36,552 nucleotides of DNA from Chloroflexota bacterium (GTDB taxonomy: Bacteria > Chloroflexota > UBA6077 > JACQUR01), in contig JACQUR010000066.1 in NCBI GenBank assembly GCA_016210245.1, positions 1 to 36,552 on the forward strand, written 5' to 3'. Shown here one piece after another: positions 24,901 through 29,502 of the stretch (within the stretch, counting starts at the first letter, position 1; every line of letters begins with the position of its first letter). The position numbers and the translations under genes were made by a program. The notes below the pieces were generated by a model. It was not told where the DNA came from. It searched no databases and saw only the letters and a program-made list of their open reading frames with translations.

Positions 24901-25326
24901 GATGCTGATGTCGACGGAAGTCATATCCGCACGCTGTTGCTGACCTTCTTCTTCCGCCATATGGTGAAGGTCATCACGGATGGCCACCTCTACATCGCCC
25001 AGCCGCCGCTGTTCCGCGTGCAGAACGGCAAGGAGGTGCGTTACGCCTTCAGCGACCAGGAGCGCGACGCCATCTACGCCGAGTTCCGAAAGAAGAGCCG
25101 GGCGGCCGAGTTCCCCACCCAGCGCTACAAGGGTCTGGGCGAGATGAACCCCGAGCAGCTCTGGGAGACGACCATGAACCCGGACACGCGCACCGTGCTC
25201 AAGGTGGAGCTGGAGGACGCGCTCCAGGCGGACGAGGTGTTCGACATGCTCATGGGCGAGGCGGTGCTGCCGCGCAAGAAGTTCATCCAGGCCCACGCCA
25301 AGTTCGTGCGGAACCTGGACGTGTAG
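21928..25326 (+). CDS. gyrB: DNA gyrase subunit B precursor interrupted by an intein
   Basis: The ORF encodes 1132 residues; removing the 482-residue intein leaves 650, normal for GyrB. The GHKL ATPase domain shows EVVDNSVDEALAGY, DDGRGIPV and GGLHGVGISVVNALS. The TOPRIM motif EGDSAGG (residues 437-443) is split from SAKQARDRRFQ (from residue 926) by the intein. LMADADVDGSHIRTLL gives the Mg-binding acidic triad, and FPTQRYKGLGEMNPEQLW the C-terminal signature. Start: TTG 21928, after GGAGGAAGG; GTG 21940 is an alternative, and the longer frame to 21841 runs through the repeat array. The protein introduces negative supercoils with GyrA, which is not in this window. Splicing is required for activity. 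Confidence 0.96.
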   Translation: MTDQVDVLDTPLETSSYTAASIQVLEGLEAVRRRPGMYIGSTDVRGLHHLVYEVVDNSVDEALAGYCRHITVTIHPDESVTVEDDGRGIPVGVHPQQQRSALEVVMTVLHAGGKFGGGGYKVSGGLHGVGISVVNALSERCLVEVRASDVPGVWVQEFRRGAPVGPVQRTSDLQGPTGTTTTFLADRQIFDSLDYNFDALAQRFRETAYLTKGLRIKFVDERHERDYSFYFEGGIVSFVRHLNKTRTVLQPQPMYVEKQVNGTLVEVALQYNDGYAESVFCFANNINTVDGGTHLTGFRSALTRTLNDYARKVGLLKESDPNLTGDDVREGLTAIISVKLREPQFEGQTKGKLGNAEVKTHVESVVGEALGQYLEEHPSEGRRIIEKCLTAARAREAARKARDLVIRKSALEGLTLPGKLADCSERNPERCELYIVEGDSAGGCLAGETLVPLASGLVKTMQELAEDWARGIQHFGYATNEAGDIRIVPLIEPRLTKRQTALVEVLLDTGERIRCTPDHPFRLRDGSYRAASELQPGESLMPLKTRRTGEDELPARGYEMVWMNGRAEWWHTHHLADLYNLLTSVYTRKAGNVRHHQDFNKLNNDPRNLVRMPWRAHQRLHAELAGEMSRRLWQDPGYRARRIRQLSEQAVLQWQDPAYRQYMTERVKVQRQDAVLTEKVLQGFQDWFASLTPQEYEAYCERMRGMQTAYWASFDHRRAQSERTRRFFEEHPEARAQRREAALTQWGNAELRAWRSEKTREQWQEEAYRRLHATQVSQWWQEHPEHREKIAAALRRRWADEHQRERALNALADWRASTSTGEKSERIRAGHGLKALLLLNRVLNSKDVRQTYEQVRLQAAPTALGYDRLARDHFGGDEARMLEAAANVNCKVVAVRVLEDSADVYDLTVEGYHNFALASGVFVHNSAKQARDRRFQAILPIRGKILNVERAREDKMLSNEEIRSMITALGVGIGEHFDISKLRYGRILLMADADVDGSHIRTLLLTFFFRHMVKVITDGHLYIAQPPLFRVQNGKEVRYAFSDQERDAIYAEFRKKSRAAEFPTQRYKGLGEMNPEQLWETTMNPDTRTVLKVELEDALQADEVFDMLMGEAVLPRKKFIQAHAKFVRNLDV
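23257..24702 (+). other. GyrB intein with HNH homing endonuclease
   Basis: This in-frame segment encodes 482 residues, from Cys1 (CLAGETLVPL, splicing block A) to the terminal VHN before extein Ser+1 (block G). Block B is IRCTPDHPF with the TxxH residues, and block F is VYDLTVEGYHNFALASGVFVHN. Between B and F lies an HNH nuclease (HHQDFNKLNNDPRNL, about 23709-23755, and a later WRAHQRLHAE). Then come about eight degenerate modules of 17-20 residues beginning W/F (LWQDPGYR, QWQDPAYR, FFEEHPEAR, QWQEEAYR, WWQEHPEHR), coded at about 23821-24360, which look like tandem DNA-binding repeats. A helical segment before block F may be an HTH. All residues needed for splicing are present. Confidence 0.93.
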
Positions 25327-25623
25327 CAGGCTTCGATCGCCCCACAGACTACGAGTTCCTGCGAAACCGCGCCTGTGGGGTACCCGCCGCGTCATGCCTC
25401 GCTACGATCGCTCATGGTGGGCCTCCTCTCCGCACCATGCATTGCCTGCTGGACAAAGAGCAGCGGATAAGGCCGGGCGCGCCCAGGCGGACTTGGGCGT
25501 ATCCGCGGCTCAGATTGCGGAAGGGGAGGACGAGCAAAGCCCCCGGAGGGGGGCTTTCACAGCGGGGACAGGGGCCGTTTTCGGCGGTTTGACGCCAGAA
25601 AAGGAGGGACACGGTGGTAGCTT
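25327..25623. other. Chromosomal gap between gyrB and the element's left attachment site
   Basis: No gene is convincingly supported. Immediately after gyrB is CCCCACAG with its complement CTGTGGGG about 25 nt later, a possible gyrB hairpin (25350-25379). Further on is the perfect 25536-25557 hairpin. Before integration this stretch would have lain directly downstream of the tRNA-Arg gene. Confidence 0.5.
25536..25557. terminator. Bidirectional-looking terminator hairpin
   Basis: AAAGCCCCC (25536-25544), a 4-nt loop, GGGGGCTTT (25549-25557): a perfect 9-bp stem with A- and T-tracts that could work in both directions. On the minus strand it would have terminated the tRNA-Arg transcript before the element inserted; on the plus strand it may serve gyrB. 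The element now separates it from the tRNA. Confidence 0.65.
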
Positions 25624-25667
25624 GGTAGCCCCGGGGCGACTCGAACGCCCGACAAACGGTTTAGGAA
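25624..25667. repeat. attL-type direct repeat (tRNA 3' fragment)
   Basis: These 44 bp are identical to 33445-33488 and correspond to the tRNA-Arg gene from the anticodon loop to its 3' end. Identity stops abruptly on both sides (T vs G before, T vs A after). It has no tRNA 5' half, so it is the displaced copy left at the distal end of the element. Confidence 0.93.
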
Positions 25668-25730
25668 TTCCCGCCTAGCCCTCCGTAGGCGTCCACAAAC
25701 GTCCGCATACCGCACCAAACCGCTCCGCTT

Positions 25731-25794
25731 CGTCCGCCCTTTTCCGCCCTTTTCCGCCCGAGTCTGCCCGTTTGGCTGTCAGATTGGCTGTCAG
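25731..25794. repeat. 10-bp tandem units followed by paired GGCTGTCA sites (candidate integrase arm sites)
   Basis: Units with a 10-bp period, sharing TCCGCCC or TCTGCCC, occupy 25731-25770. TTTGGCTGTCAG and ATTGGCTGTCAG follow at 25771-25794. The same paired arrangement (TTTGGCTGTCAG, TTAGGCTGTCA) recurs at 33333-33356 near the other end, in the same orientation and about 90-105 bp inside each attachment site. This is what arm-type binding sites of a tyrosine integrase look like. Confidence 0.55.
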
Positions 25795-25848
25795 AATGTT
25801 GCGCTGGCGAAGGCTGGAACGTTGCACGCAGAAAGGGGCGGGCAGCCC

Positions 25849-26059
25849 GTGCGAGCCGCCCGCCCGTGGGCGTCCTGGCAAAACCAGCGAAATGATTTCG
25901 CTGGTTTTCGTGCGAGCCGCCCGCCCGTGGGCGTCCTCTCGGCGGTAACATCGTGTTACCACCGGGAGACGTGCGAGCCGCCCGCCCGTGGGCGTCCTGT
26001 CCTCAGAAAACGGCGAAATGATTTCGCTGTTGTGCGAGCCGCCCGCCCGTGGGCGTCCT
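25849..26059. repeat. Four 28-bp direct repeats with three 33-bp palindromic spacers
   Basis: Identical 28-bp repeats (beginning GTGCGAGCCGCC, ending GGGCGTCCT) lie at 25849-25876, 25910-25937, 25971-25998 and 26032-26059, with a strict 61-bp period. Each 33-bp spacer carries a dyad: AAAACCAGCGAAAT/ATTTCGCTGGTTTT around one base (spacer 1), GGTAACA-TCG-TGTTACC (spacer 2), and AACGGCGAAAT/ATTTCGCTGTT with one mismatch (spacer 3). Spacers 1 and 3 share GCGAAATGATTTCGCTG. The geometry is that of a type I CRISPR array, but the spacers are not independent sequences, and no cas gene is present in the window. Confidence 0.9.
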
Positions 26060-26244
26060 ACCGCCCCCGCTCGGCGCACCTCGGGCACCTCGGCCCGTCG
26101 GTGGTCGCCACGTAGCTGGCCAGCGCCGTCCAGCGGTCGCAGCCGCTGGGCAGGAACGTGGCGCGGGCCAGGGGGGCACGCGGTAGCGGGGGTGGCGCTC
26201 CTGGGCGCCAGGGGGCGCCGTGGTCGTGTGGTCAACTTGGTCAT
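26058..26244 (-). pseudogene. Possible frameshifted small zinc-ribbon protein gene
   Basis: An ATG at 26244 with AGGAGAAGGAG upstream opens a frame (MTKLTTRPRR) that, about 30 codons later, runs out of phase with a plausible C-terminus. That second frame reads LPSGCDRWTALASYVATTD, then GPRCPRCAERGR and a stop at 26058, ending just before the repeat array. The CPRC pair and the earlier Cys look like a small zinc ribbon. Either the gene carries one frameshift, or one of the two frames is meaningless. Low confidence. Confidence 0.3.
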
Positions 26245-26448
26245 GCCCAGGGTCTCCTTCTCCTGCTGTTAGGGGCTCTGCGGCCCGGTGGACGGCCGAT
26301 GCACGCAGGTTCCGGGTTGCGACAAAAGCGACATATGCGACCAAAGTCCGCCCCCTCTCTGGCCACCGTGGTGGTCATCGCGTCCTTCCATAGAAGTGGG
26401 CTCTGCGGCCCGGTGGGGGTCGGAACGTGGTGGCTCCGGCCGCCACCG

Positions 26449-26490
26449 GGCCACTCCCCCGGACGGAGGGCCCCGGCCGGGGGAGTGGCC
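26449..26490 (-). terminator. Hairpin immediately after the 26491 gene
   Basis: GGCCACTCCCCCGG (26449-26462) pairs perfectly with CCGGGGGAGTGGCC (26477-26490), a 14-bp GC stem beginning at the base next to the stop codon of the minus-strand gene. No T-run is present, so the termination mechanism is uncertain. Confidence 0.6.
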
Positions 26491-26835
26491 CTACTCAGTC
26501 CCCAGCACCCAGCGCTCCCAGGACGCTGCGACCTTCACCACGTCCCCCGACTTCGCGGCCTCGCGTGAGGCCAGGAAGGTAGCCGCGGCCGCCAGCAGGG
26601 CCAGCCGTCGTGCCGCCTGCTCCGGGTCGGGCTGGGGCTCGCTCGGGTCCACCACGGCCAGGGCTCGAATCTGGCCGCCGTCGACTTCCACCCGAACCTG
26701 CTGGCCGCGGGCAACCTGGGGCACGTTGCCCGGATCTGCGAACCTGAGCCAGTGGCCCGCCAGGCGGAGGCCAGCCCGATTGACCACCTCAACCGTGCCG
26801 CTGAGGCTGTCTGCCTTGCCGTTCGTCGCCATCAT
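26491..26835 (-). CDS. Small beta-rich protein of unknown function (element cargo)
   Basis: A 114-residue protein. The first 60 residues alternate hydrophobic strands (GTVEVVNRAGLRLAGHWLRF; GQQVRVEVDGGQIRALAVVD) in a pattern resembling a small OB- or SH3-like barrel. An acidic linker (PSEPQPDPEQ) follows, then a C-terminal helical segment (ARRLALLAAAATFLASREAA). No known family is recognised. Start: ATG 26835 (or 26832) with AGAGAAGG upstream; a longer frame to 26877 crosses a hairpin. It is separated from the main operon by 430 bp and is followed directly by a 14-bp-stem hairpin, so it is probably its own transcript. Confidence 0.65.
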   Translation of the reverse strand: MMATNGKADSLSGTVEVVNRAGLRLAGHWLRFADPGNVPQVARGQQVRVEVDGGQIRALAVVDPSEPQPDPEQAARRLALLAAAATFLASREAAKSGDVVKVAASWERWVLGTE

Positions 26836-26854
26836 CGCCTTCTCTCCAGGGGGT

Positions 26855-26893
26855 GAACGCCCTTCGGCCGGGACCACCCGGCCGAAGGCGTTC
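26855..26893. terminator. Strong hairpin upstream of the 26835 gene
   Basis: GAACGCCCTTCGGCCGGG (26855-26872) pairs with CCCGGCCGAAGGCGTTC (26877-26893) apart from one bulged C. It is 20 bp upstream of the minus-strand start at 26835, so it could insulate that gene from operon read-through or attenuate its leader. Confidence 0.55.
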
Positions 26894-27061
26894 CTGGGGC
26901 TCAGTCGCCAGCGCTATTGCTCCATGCCGTGCGGCAAGCGGGCAAGCTACTGGCGCCACGCCGACAAGCGCCGGGCCGAGAAACGCGAGCAGTACCACCG
27001 ACGGAAAGGCCAGCCCGCGGGCGAGGTGCCACCGGGGCAGGATGGCCAAGGCAGCGCGTAG
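26894..27061 (+). pseudogene. Possible remnant of a small Cys-motif protein
   Basis: The plus-strand frame reads LSRQRYCSMPCGKRASYWR, then ADKRRAEKREQYHRRKG, and ends at 27059-27061. RYCS-x-x-C followed by a basic helix is typical of the second half of small zinc-finger proteins. No start codon or ribosome-binding site precedes the motif, and the hairpin just upstream interrupts where an N-terminus would be. It may be a decayed gene or a chance frame. Confidence 0.3.
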
Positions 27062-27070
27062 CGTGCTCTG

Positions 27071-27232
27071 AGACGCACGTAGGGCCACAGGGCTCTTCGG
27101 CGCTCGGGGTGCGACTCCATGTAGCCGATGCCGAGGTCGGCGAGGGTGGGTCTATCGTCTGGCGGTAACACGATGTTAGCGCCAGACGCACGTGGAAGGC
27201 CGACAGGGCTCTTCTCGGCTCAGGGTGGCTCC
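27071..27232. repeat. Two 48-bp imperfect direct repeats flanking a 31-bp palindrome
   Basis: Copies at 27071-27118 and 27184-27232 share AGACGCACGT, ACAGGGCTCTTC and other blocks with small indels. Between them, GTCTGGCGGTAACA-CGA-TGTTAGCGCCAGAC (27157-27187) is a dyad with 13 of 14 pairs. Its GGTAACA...TGTTA core matches spacer 2 of the 28/33-bp array at 25944-25960. It lies downstream of the operon's last gene (27266). Confidence 0.75.
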
Positions 27233-27265
27233 TGGACCACCGCAGGGTTGTGCGGGATCTCGGTC

Positions 27266-27688
27266 CTACCGCCACCCCAGCCGAGCCGCGATGGCGACCA
27301 GGATGCCCCGACGGCGCAGGTAGAACGTCTCGCGGCTGATGCACAACTCGTCGGCCACCTGCTGCACGGACCAGTGTCGCCAGTAGGCCAGCTCAACCAA
27401 ACGCCGATGCTCGAGTGGCAACTGCTCGTAGACAGCGTGGATGGTGTCCACCACGCGGGCCATTTCGCGCAGCAGACAGTCACTCGCCAGCAGGGTGGCG
27501 GCAAAGCCCGTAGGGTCGCTCACTCGGTGGGAGCCGCCGTGCAGACGGGTGTAGTCCCGCCCGAGCCCCTGGGTAGCAATCTCCTCACGGCGCTGCTCCA
27601 CGGCACGCCGCGTCTCCTGGTACGCCCGCAACTCGGCTTCCAGGAGACGGGCGGTTTCGGGGCGAAGGCGCGTATCGGCACACGTCAT
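27266..27688 (-). CDS. ArpU/RinA-like or sigma-region-4-like phage-type regulator
   Basis: A 140-residue protein. The N-terminal 60 residues form a helical, charged region (ETARLLEAELRAYQETRRAVEQRREEI). The C-terminal half (LPLEHRRLVELAYWRHWSVQQVADELCISRETFYLRRRG) is a clear HTH of the sigma-70 region 4 type seen in phage late regulators such as ArpU and RinA. It probably controls element promoters. The start ATG 27688 overlaps the upstream stop (ATGA). It is the last gene of the minus-strand operon, followed by the palindrome and paired repeats. Confidence 0.75.
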   Translation of the reverse strand: MTCADTRLRPETARLLEAELRAYQETRRAVEQRREEIATQGLGRDYTRLHGGSHRVSDPTGFAATLLASDCLLREMARVVDTIHAVYEQLPLEHRRLVELAYWRHWSVQQVADELCISRETFYLRRRGILVAIAARLGWR

Positions 27689-27915
27689 TGGGCGTGCTGC
27701 TGGCGAAAGGCGTTGAATCTGGCCAGAGCCGCCTGCTGCTCGGGCGTGATGGCCGCGCCTGAGCCCGCGGACTGCCGCGCTCGTGCCAGCCCTTCGAGCA
27801 AATCCAGGTCGGCGTCGCTCACCTGGGACAACGCCCGCGCGGTCGCCACGTCGGCGCTCGGCGAGGCAGGCTCCCGCTGTTCCAGGCGTTGAATGCGTCC
27901 GCTCAACTTGCACAC
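27685..27915 (-). CDS. Small helical protein of unknown function
   Basis: A 76-residue protein with a Cys near the N-terminus (MCKLSGRIQRLEQRE), a short basic/amphipathic helix, an acidic middle (SDADLDLLEGLARA) and a helix ending ARFNAFRQQHAQ. It overlaps the upstream HTH gene by 13 bp and the downstream regulator by 4 bp, which supports it as a translated gene. N-terminal sequences of this kind (SGRIQRLE) are common in small phage/element proteins with no assigned role. Confidence 0.6.
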   Translation of the reverse strand: MCKLSGRIQRLEQREPASPSADVATARALSQVSDADLDLLEGLARARQSAGSGAAITPEQQAALARFNAFRQQHAQ

Positions 27916-28310
27916 GGTCGTGCCTCCTTCCGTTGCGCCGCGCCCGCCTCCAACTCGGCCACCCGCCGCTCCAGGTTCTCACTCTCACGCAGCCTGACGC
28001 CCAGCTCCAGAATCGCTTTCGCCGCGCCCAACCTGGTGGCAGGCGGGCCGCTCGCCAGCAATCCCCGCAGGGCGGTTACCGCCTCGCCCGAGGCCGCGCC
28101 CAGGGCAGCCACCGCCGATGCCAGCGTCGCAGCCTGCGCCGCGGCCAACTGGCTGCGGAAGGCGGGATCTGCCAGTCGACGGCGTACCGTCCGCTCGCTG
28201 ACGCCCGCCTGCTTGGCCGCGCTCTGGAGAGTCTGGCCGCCCGACAAGGCGACCACCAGGGCCGAATCGGCGCTGTGGCGGCCATTGGCGGCCACTGGCG
28301 GCCTCATCAC
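27903..28310 (-). CDS. HTH protein, possibly small-terminase-like
   Basis: A 135-residue protein. An N-terminal HTH (SGGQTLQSAAKQAGVSERTVRRRLADPAF, residues about 24-52) resembles resolvase- or terminase-small-subunit-type DNA-binding domains. A long Ala-rich helical region follows (about 55-110), then a coiled tail (RESENLERRVAELEAG) suited to oligomerisation. HTH plus coiled oligomerisation domain is the layout of phage small terminase subunits, but no large terminase is here, so a regulator is equally possible. It overlaps the upstream gene by 4 bp (ATGA). Confidence 0.7.
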   Translation of the reverse strand: MMRPPVAANGRHSADSALVVALSGGQTLQSAAKQAGVSERTVRRRLADPAFRSQLAAAQAATLASAVAALGAASGEAVTALRGLLASGPPATRLGAAKAILELGVRLRESENLERRVAELEAGAAQRKEARPCAS

Positions 28311-28756
28311 GCGCCCGCCATGAGCAGGGCCAGGCTCGTCCGCCGCGCGGCCAACTTCTCCTCGGACGCAGCGTGCCGCCGTCGCCGCGCGGCCAGTTCG
28401 CCCTCGGCGTCCCGAATCGCGGCCGCGCTGGTCGCTACCTGGTTCTCGGCATCCGCGATGCCGTGATGCAGGCCGACGATTACCATCTCCACGTCGCCGC
28501 GCACGGTCGCTGCCCGCTCGCGCTGGCGGGTTAACTCGAGCGCTCGGCCCCGTAGGCGGGCGAGAACTAGTTCCAAGCCGTCGCGCTGGCTCACCAGCCT
28601 GGCCAGCGTCGATGGGTCGGGGGGCGCCACGTCGAACGCGCGGTTCAACTCAGCCAGTTCGTGTTCCCGCCGTTGCACCTCGCGGCCTGCGTCCTGCTCC
28701 CGCTGTTGCGCCTGCTGCTCCTGCTCGATTGCTTGGGCCAGTGTTATCGTTGCCAT
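28307..28756 (-). CDS. Coiled-coil protein of unknown function
   Basis: A 149-residue protein, almost entirely charged heptad-rich helices (QEQQAQQREQDAGREVQRREHELAELN; ELTRQRERAATVRGDVEM; EGELAARRRRHAASEEKL), with a break at about residues 42-50 (VAPPDPST). This is a long coiled coil without an enzymatic or DNA-binding motif. AAGGAG sits 7-8 bp before the ATG, one of the better start signals in the element. It is separated by 78 bp from the small gene upstream and overlaps the HTH gene downstream by 4 bp. Confidence 0.72.
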   Translation of the reverse strand: MATITLAQAIEQEQQAQQREQDAGREVQRREHELAELNRAFDVAPPDPSTLARLVSQRDGLELVLARLRGRALELTRQRERAATVRGDVEMVIVGLHHGIADAENQVATSAAAIRDAEGELAARRRRHAASEEKLAARRTSLALLMAGA

Positions 28757-28834
28757 GACGTTGCTCCTTGTTGCGTTGGGTTGGGGCCGAACGGGTTAGC
28801 CTGCCATTCGTGCTCGGCAAGGAACGCCTTGAGA

Positions 28835-29032
28835 CTACCGCGCCGCATCAGCCTGTCTCGCTGGCCCGCTACCACGCCTTGCTCGGGTGCCGTGAGCGTC
28901 GCGGTCGGCACGTCGACCACCCAGGCCGTTGCCAGGGCGCCGTGAGCGTCGCCCGAGCAAGGCGTGGTAGCGGGCCAGCAACTCGCCCACCGTCCTGGGT
29001 GGGGTCGGGGTGGTCGTCTGCGTCGACTTCAC
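28835..29032 (-). CDS. Small Arg-rich protein of unknown function
   Basis: A 65-residue frame starting at GTG 29032, which overlaps the upstream stop (GTGA). The N-terminal half (RTVGELLARYHALLGRR) looks like an amphipathic helix; the C-terminal half is Arg/Gly-rich and may be disordered. The coding sequence contains both arms of the 28-bp inverted repeat (28860-28887 and 28952-28979), so the message would fold into a long hairpin. The frame is plausible from operon layout but unproven. Confidence 0.45.
   Translation of the reverse strand: MKSTQTTTPTPPRTVGELLARYHALLGRRSRRPGNGLGGRRADRDAHGTRARRGSGPARQADAAR
28860..28979. repeat. Perfect 28-bp inverted repeat with 64-nt loop
   Basis: The arm at 28860-28887 (starting GCTGGCCCGCTACC) is exactly inverted at 28952-28979. 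The loop contains two copies of GCCGTGAGCGTCG. In the minus-strand operon the right arm encodes LLARYHALLG of the 65-residue gene. Such a long perfect stem inside an operon transcript is unusual and could act in RNA processing, attenuation or inversion. Confidence 0.85.
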
Positions 29033-29502
29033 CTTCGCCCCTCCAATCCGCCCCGCTGCACCTCGACCACGGCCATGACAGCCCGTGCCGCCGCCTCCGT
29101 GCAGGGCAGGCAGCGGTAGATCCGCTCTGGTAGCAGTTCAGCACCGCACCCCAAGCATGCCTGCGGTCGGGGCAGCAGGTGGTCGGGCTGGGCAGGGTAG
29201 AGCGGCAAGCCCTGCTCGCACCAGGAGCAGCGCTCGGCCTGCTGCTCGGGGTAACTCAGCCAACGGCGATGGGTCGGGCAGTAGCCACCCATGTCGGCGG
29301 GCAACAACAGCGGGGGTGCCGCAACGGTTGCGAGTTGCTGGTCAGCCAGGATGCGCAACAACTCGGGCTTGTGGGCCAGCAGTTCGGCCTTCAACTCGGG
29401 TGTGAGTGTACCCCTGGGCGCGCTCACACGCAGGTGCTCACCATCGACTCTCAGGCGCACGTCCGCCGCGCCCAGTCGCTCCAGTAATGTGGCCGCGCTC
29501 AT
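29029..29502 (-). CDS. TubC-N-like domain plus zinc-ribbon protein
   Basis: A 157-residue protein. Residues 1-52 match the TubC N-terminal docking-domain pattern: LLERLGAADVRLRVDG, then LTPELKAELLAHKPELLRIL. This small fold is also found at the N-terminus of replication-associated proteins in mobile elements. The C-terminal half has Cys pairs (YCPTHRRW, CSWC, CLGCG, CLPC) consistent with one or two zinc ribbons. It follows the RepA-like ATPase with a 4-bp overlap (ATGA), so the two probably act together in replication or DNA handling. This is inference. Confidence 0.75.
   Translation of the reverse strand: MSAATLLERLGAADVRLRVDGEHLRVSAPRGTLTPELKAELLAHKPELLRILADQQLATVAAPPLLLPADMGGYCPTHRRWLSYPEQQAERCSWCEQGLPLYPAQPDHLLPRPQACLGCGAELLPERIYRCLPCTEAAARAVMAVVEVQRGGLEGRR

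Larger units (their letters stand above)
25668..26490. other. Repeat-rich, largely non-coding left end of the element
   Basis: From left to right this holds 10-bp tandem units (25731-25770), paired GGCTGTCA sites (25771-25794), the 28/33-bp array (25849-26059), a possible frameshifted zinc-ribbon gene (26058-26244), two copies of a 19-bp repeat (26273-26291 and 26398-26416), and a strong hairpin ending at 26490. No intact gene is supported. Confidence 0.6.
26836..27265. other. Intergenic interval with hairpin, paired repeats and a possible Cys-motif remnant
   Basis: It contains the 26855-26893 hairpin, a plus-strand frame with a RYCSMPC motif (26894-27061), two 48-bp imperfect direct repeats (27071-27118 and 27184-27232), and a 31-bp palindrome between them. 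No intact gene is supported. Confidence 0.55.

Noticed and set aside
21928..25326. Two separate genes (split gyrB with an HNH nuclease gene between)
   Set aside because: The frame is continuous, all splicing residues (Cys1, TxxH, terminal HN, Ser+1) are present, and the exteins join into a normal GyrB.
25394..25678. Small plus-strand gene spanning the attL region
   Set aside because: The frame runs through the terminator hairpin and the tRNA-derived att sequence, has no ribosome-binding site and resembles no family.
25849..26059. A CRISPR array (28-bp repeats, 33-bp spacers)
   Set aside because: Spacers contain dyads, two share a core, there are only four repeats and no cas gene is in the window. 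Annotated as a phased repeat array instead.
4292..26835. Shared N-terminus MATNGK between the 4292 gene and the 26491-26835 gene
   Set aside because: Only six residues match and the rest of the proteins differ; likely coincidence.
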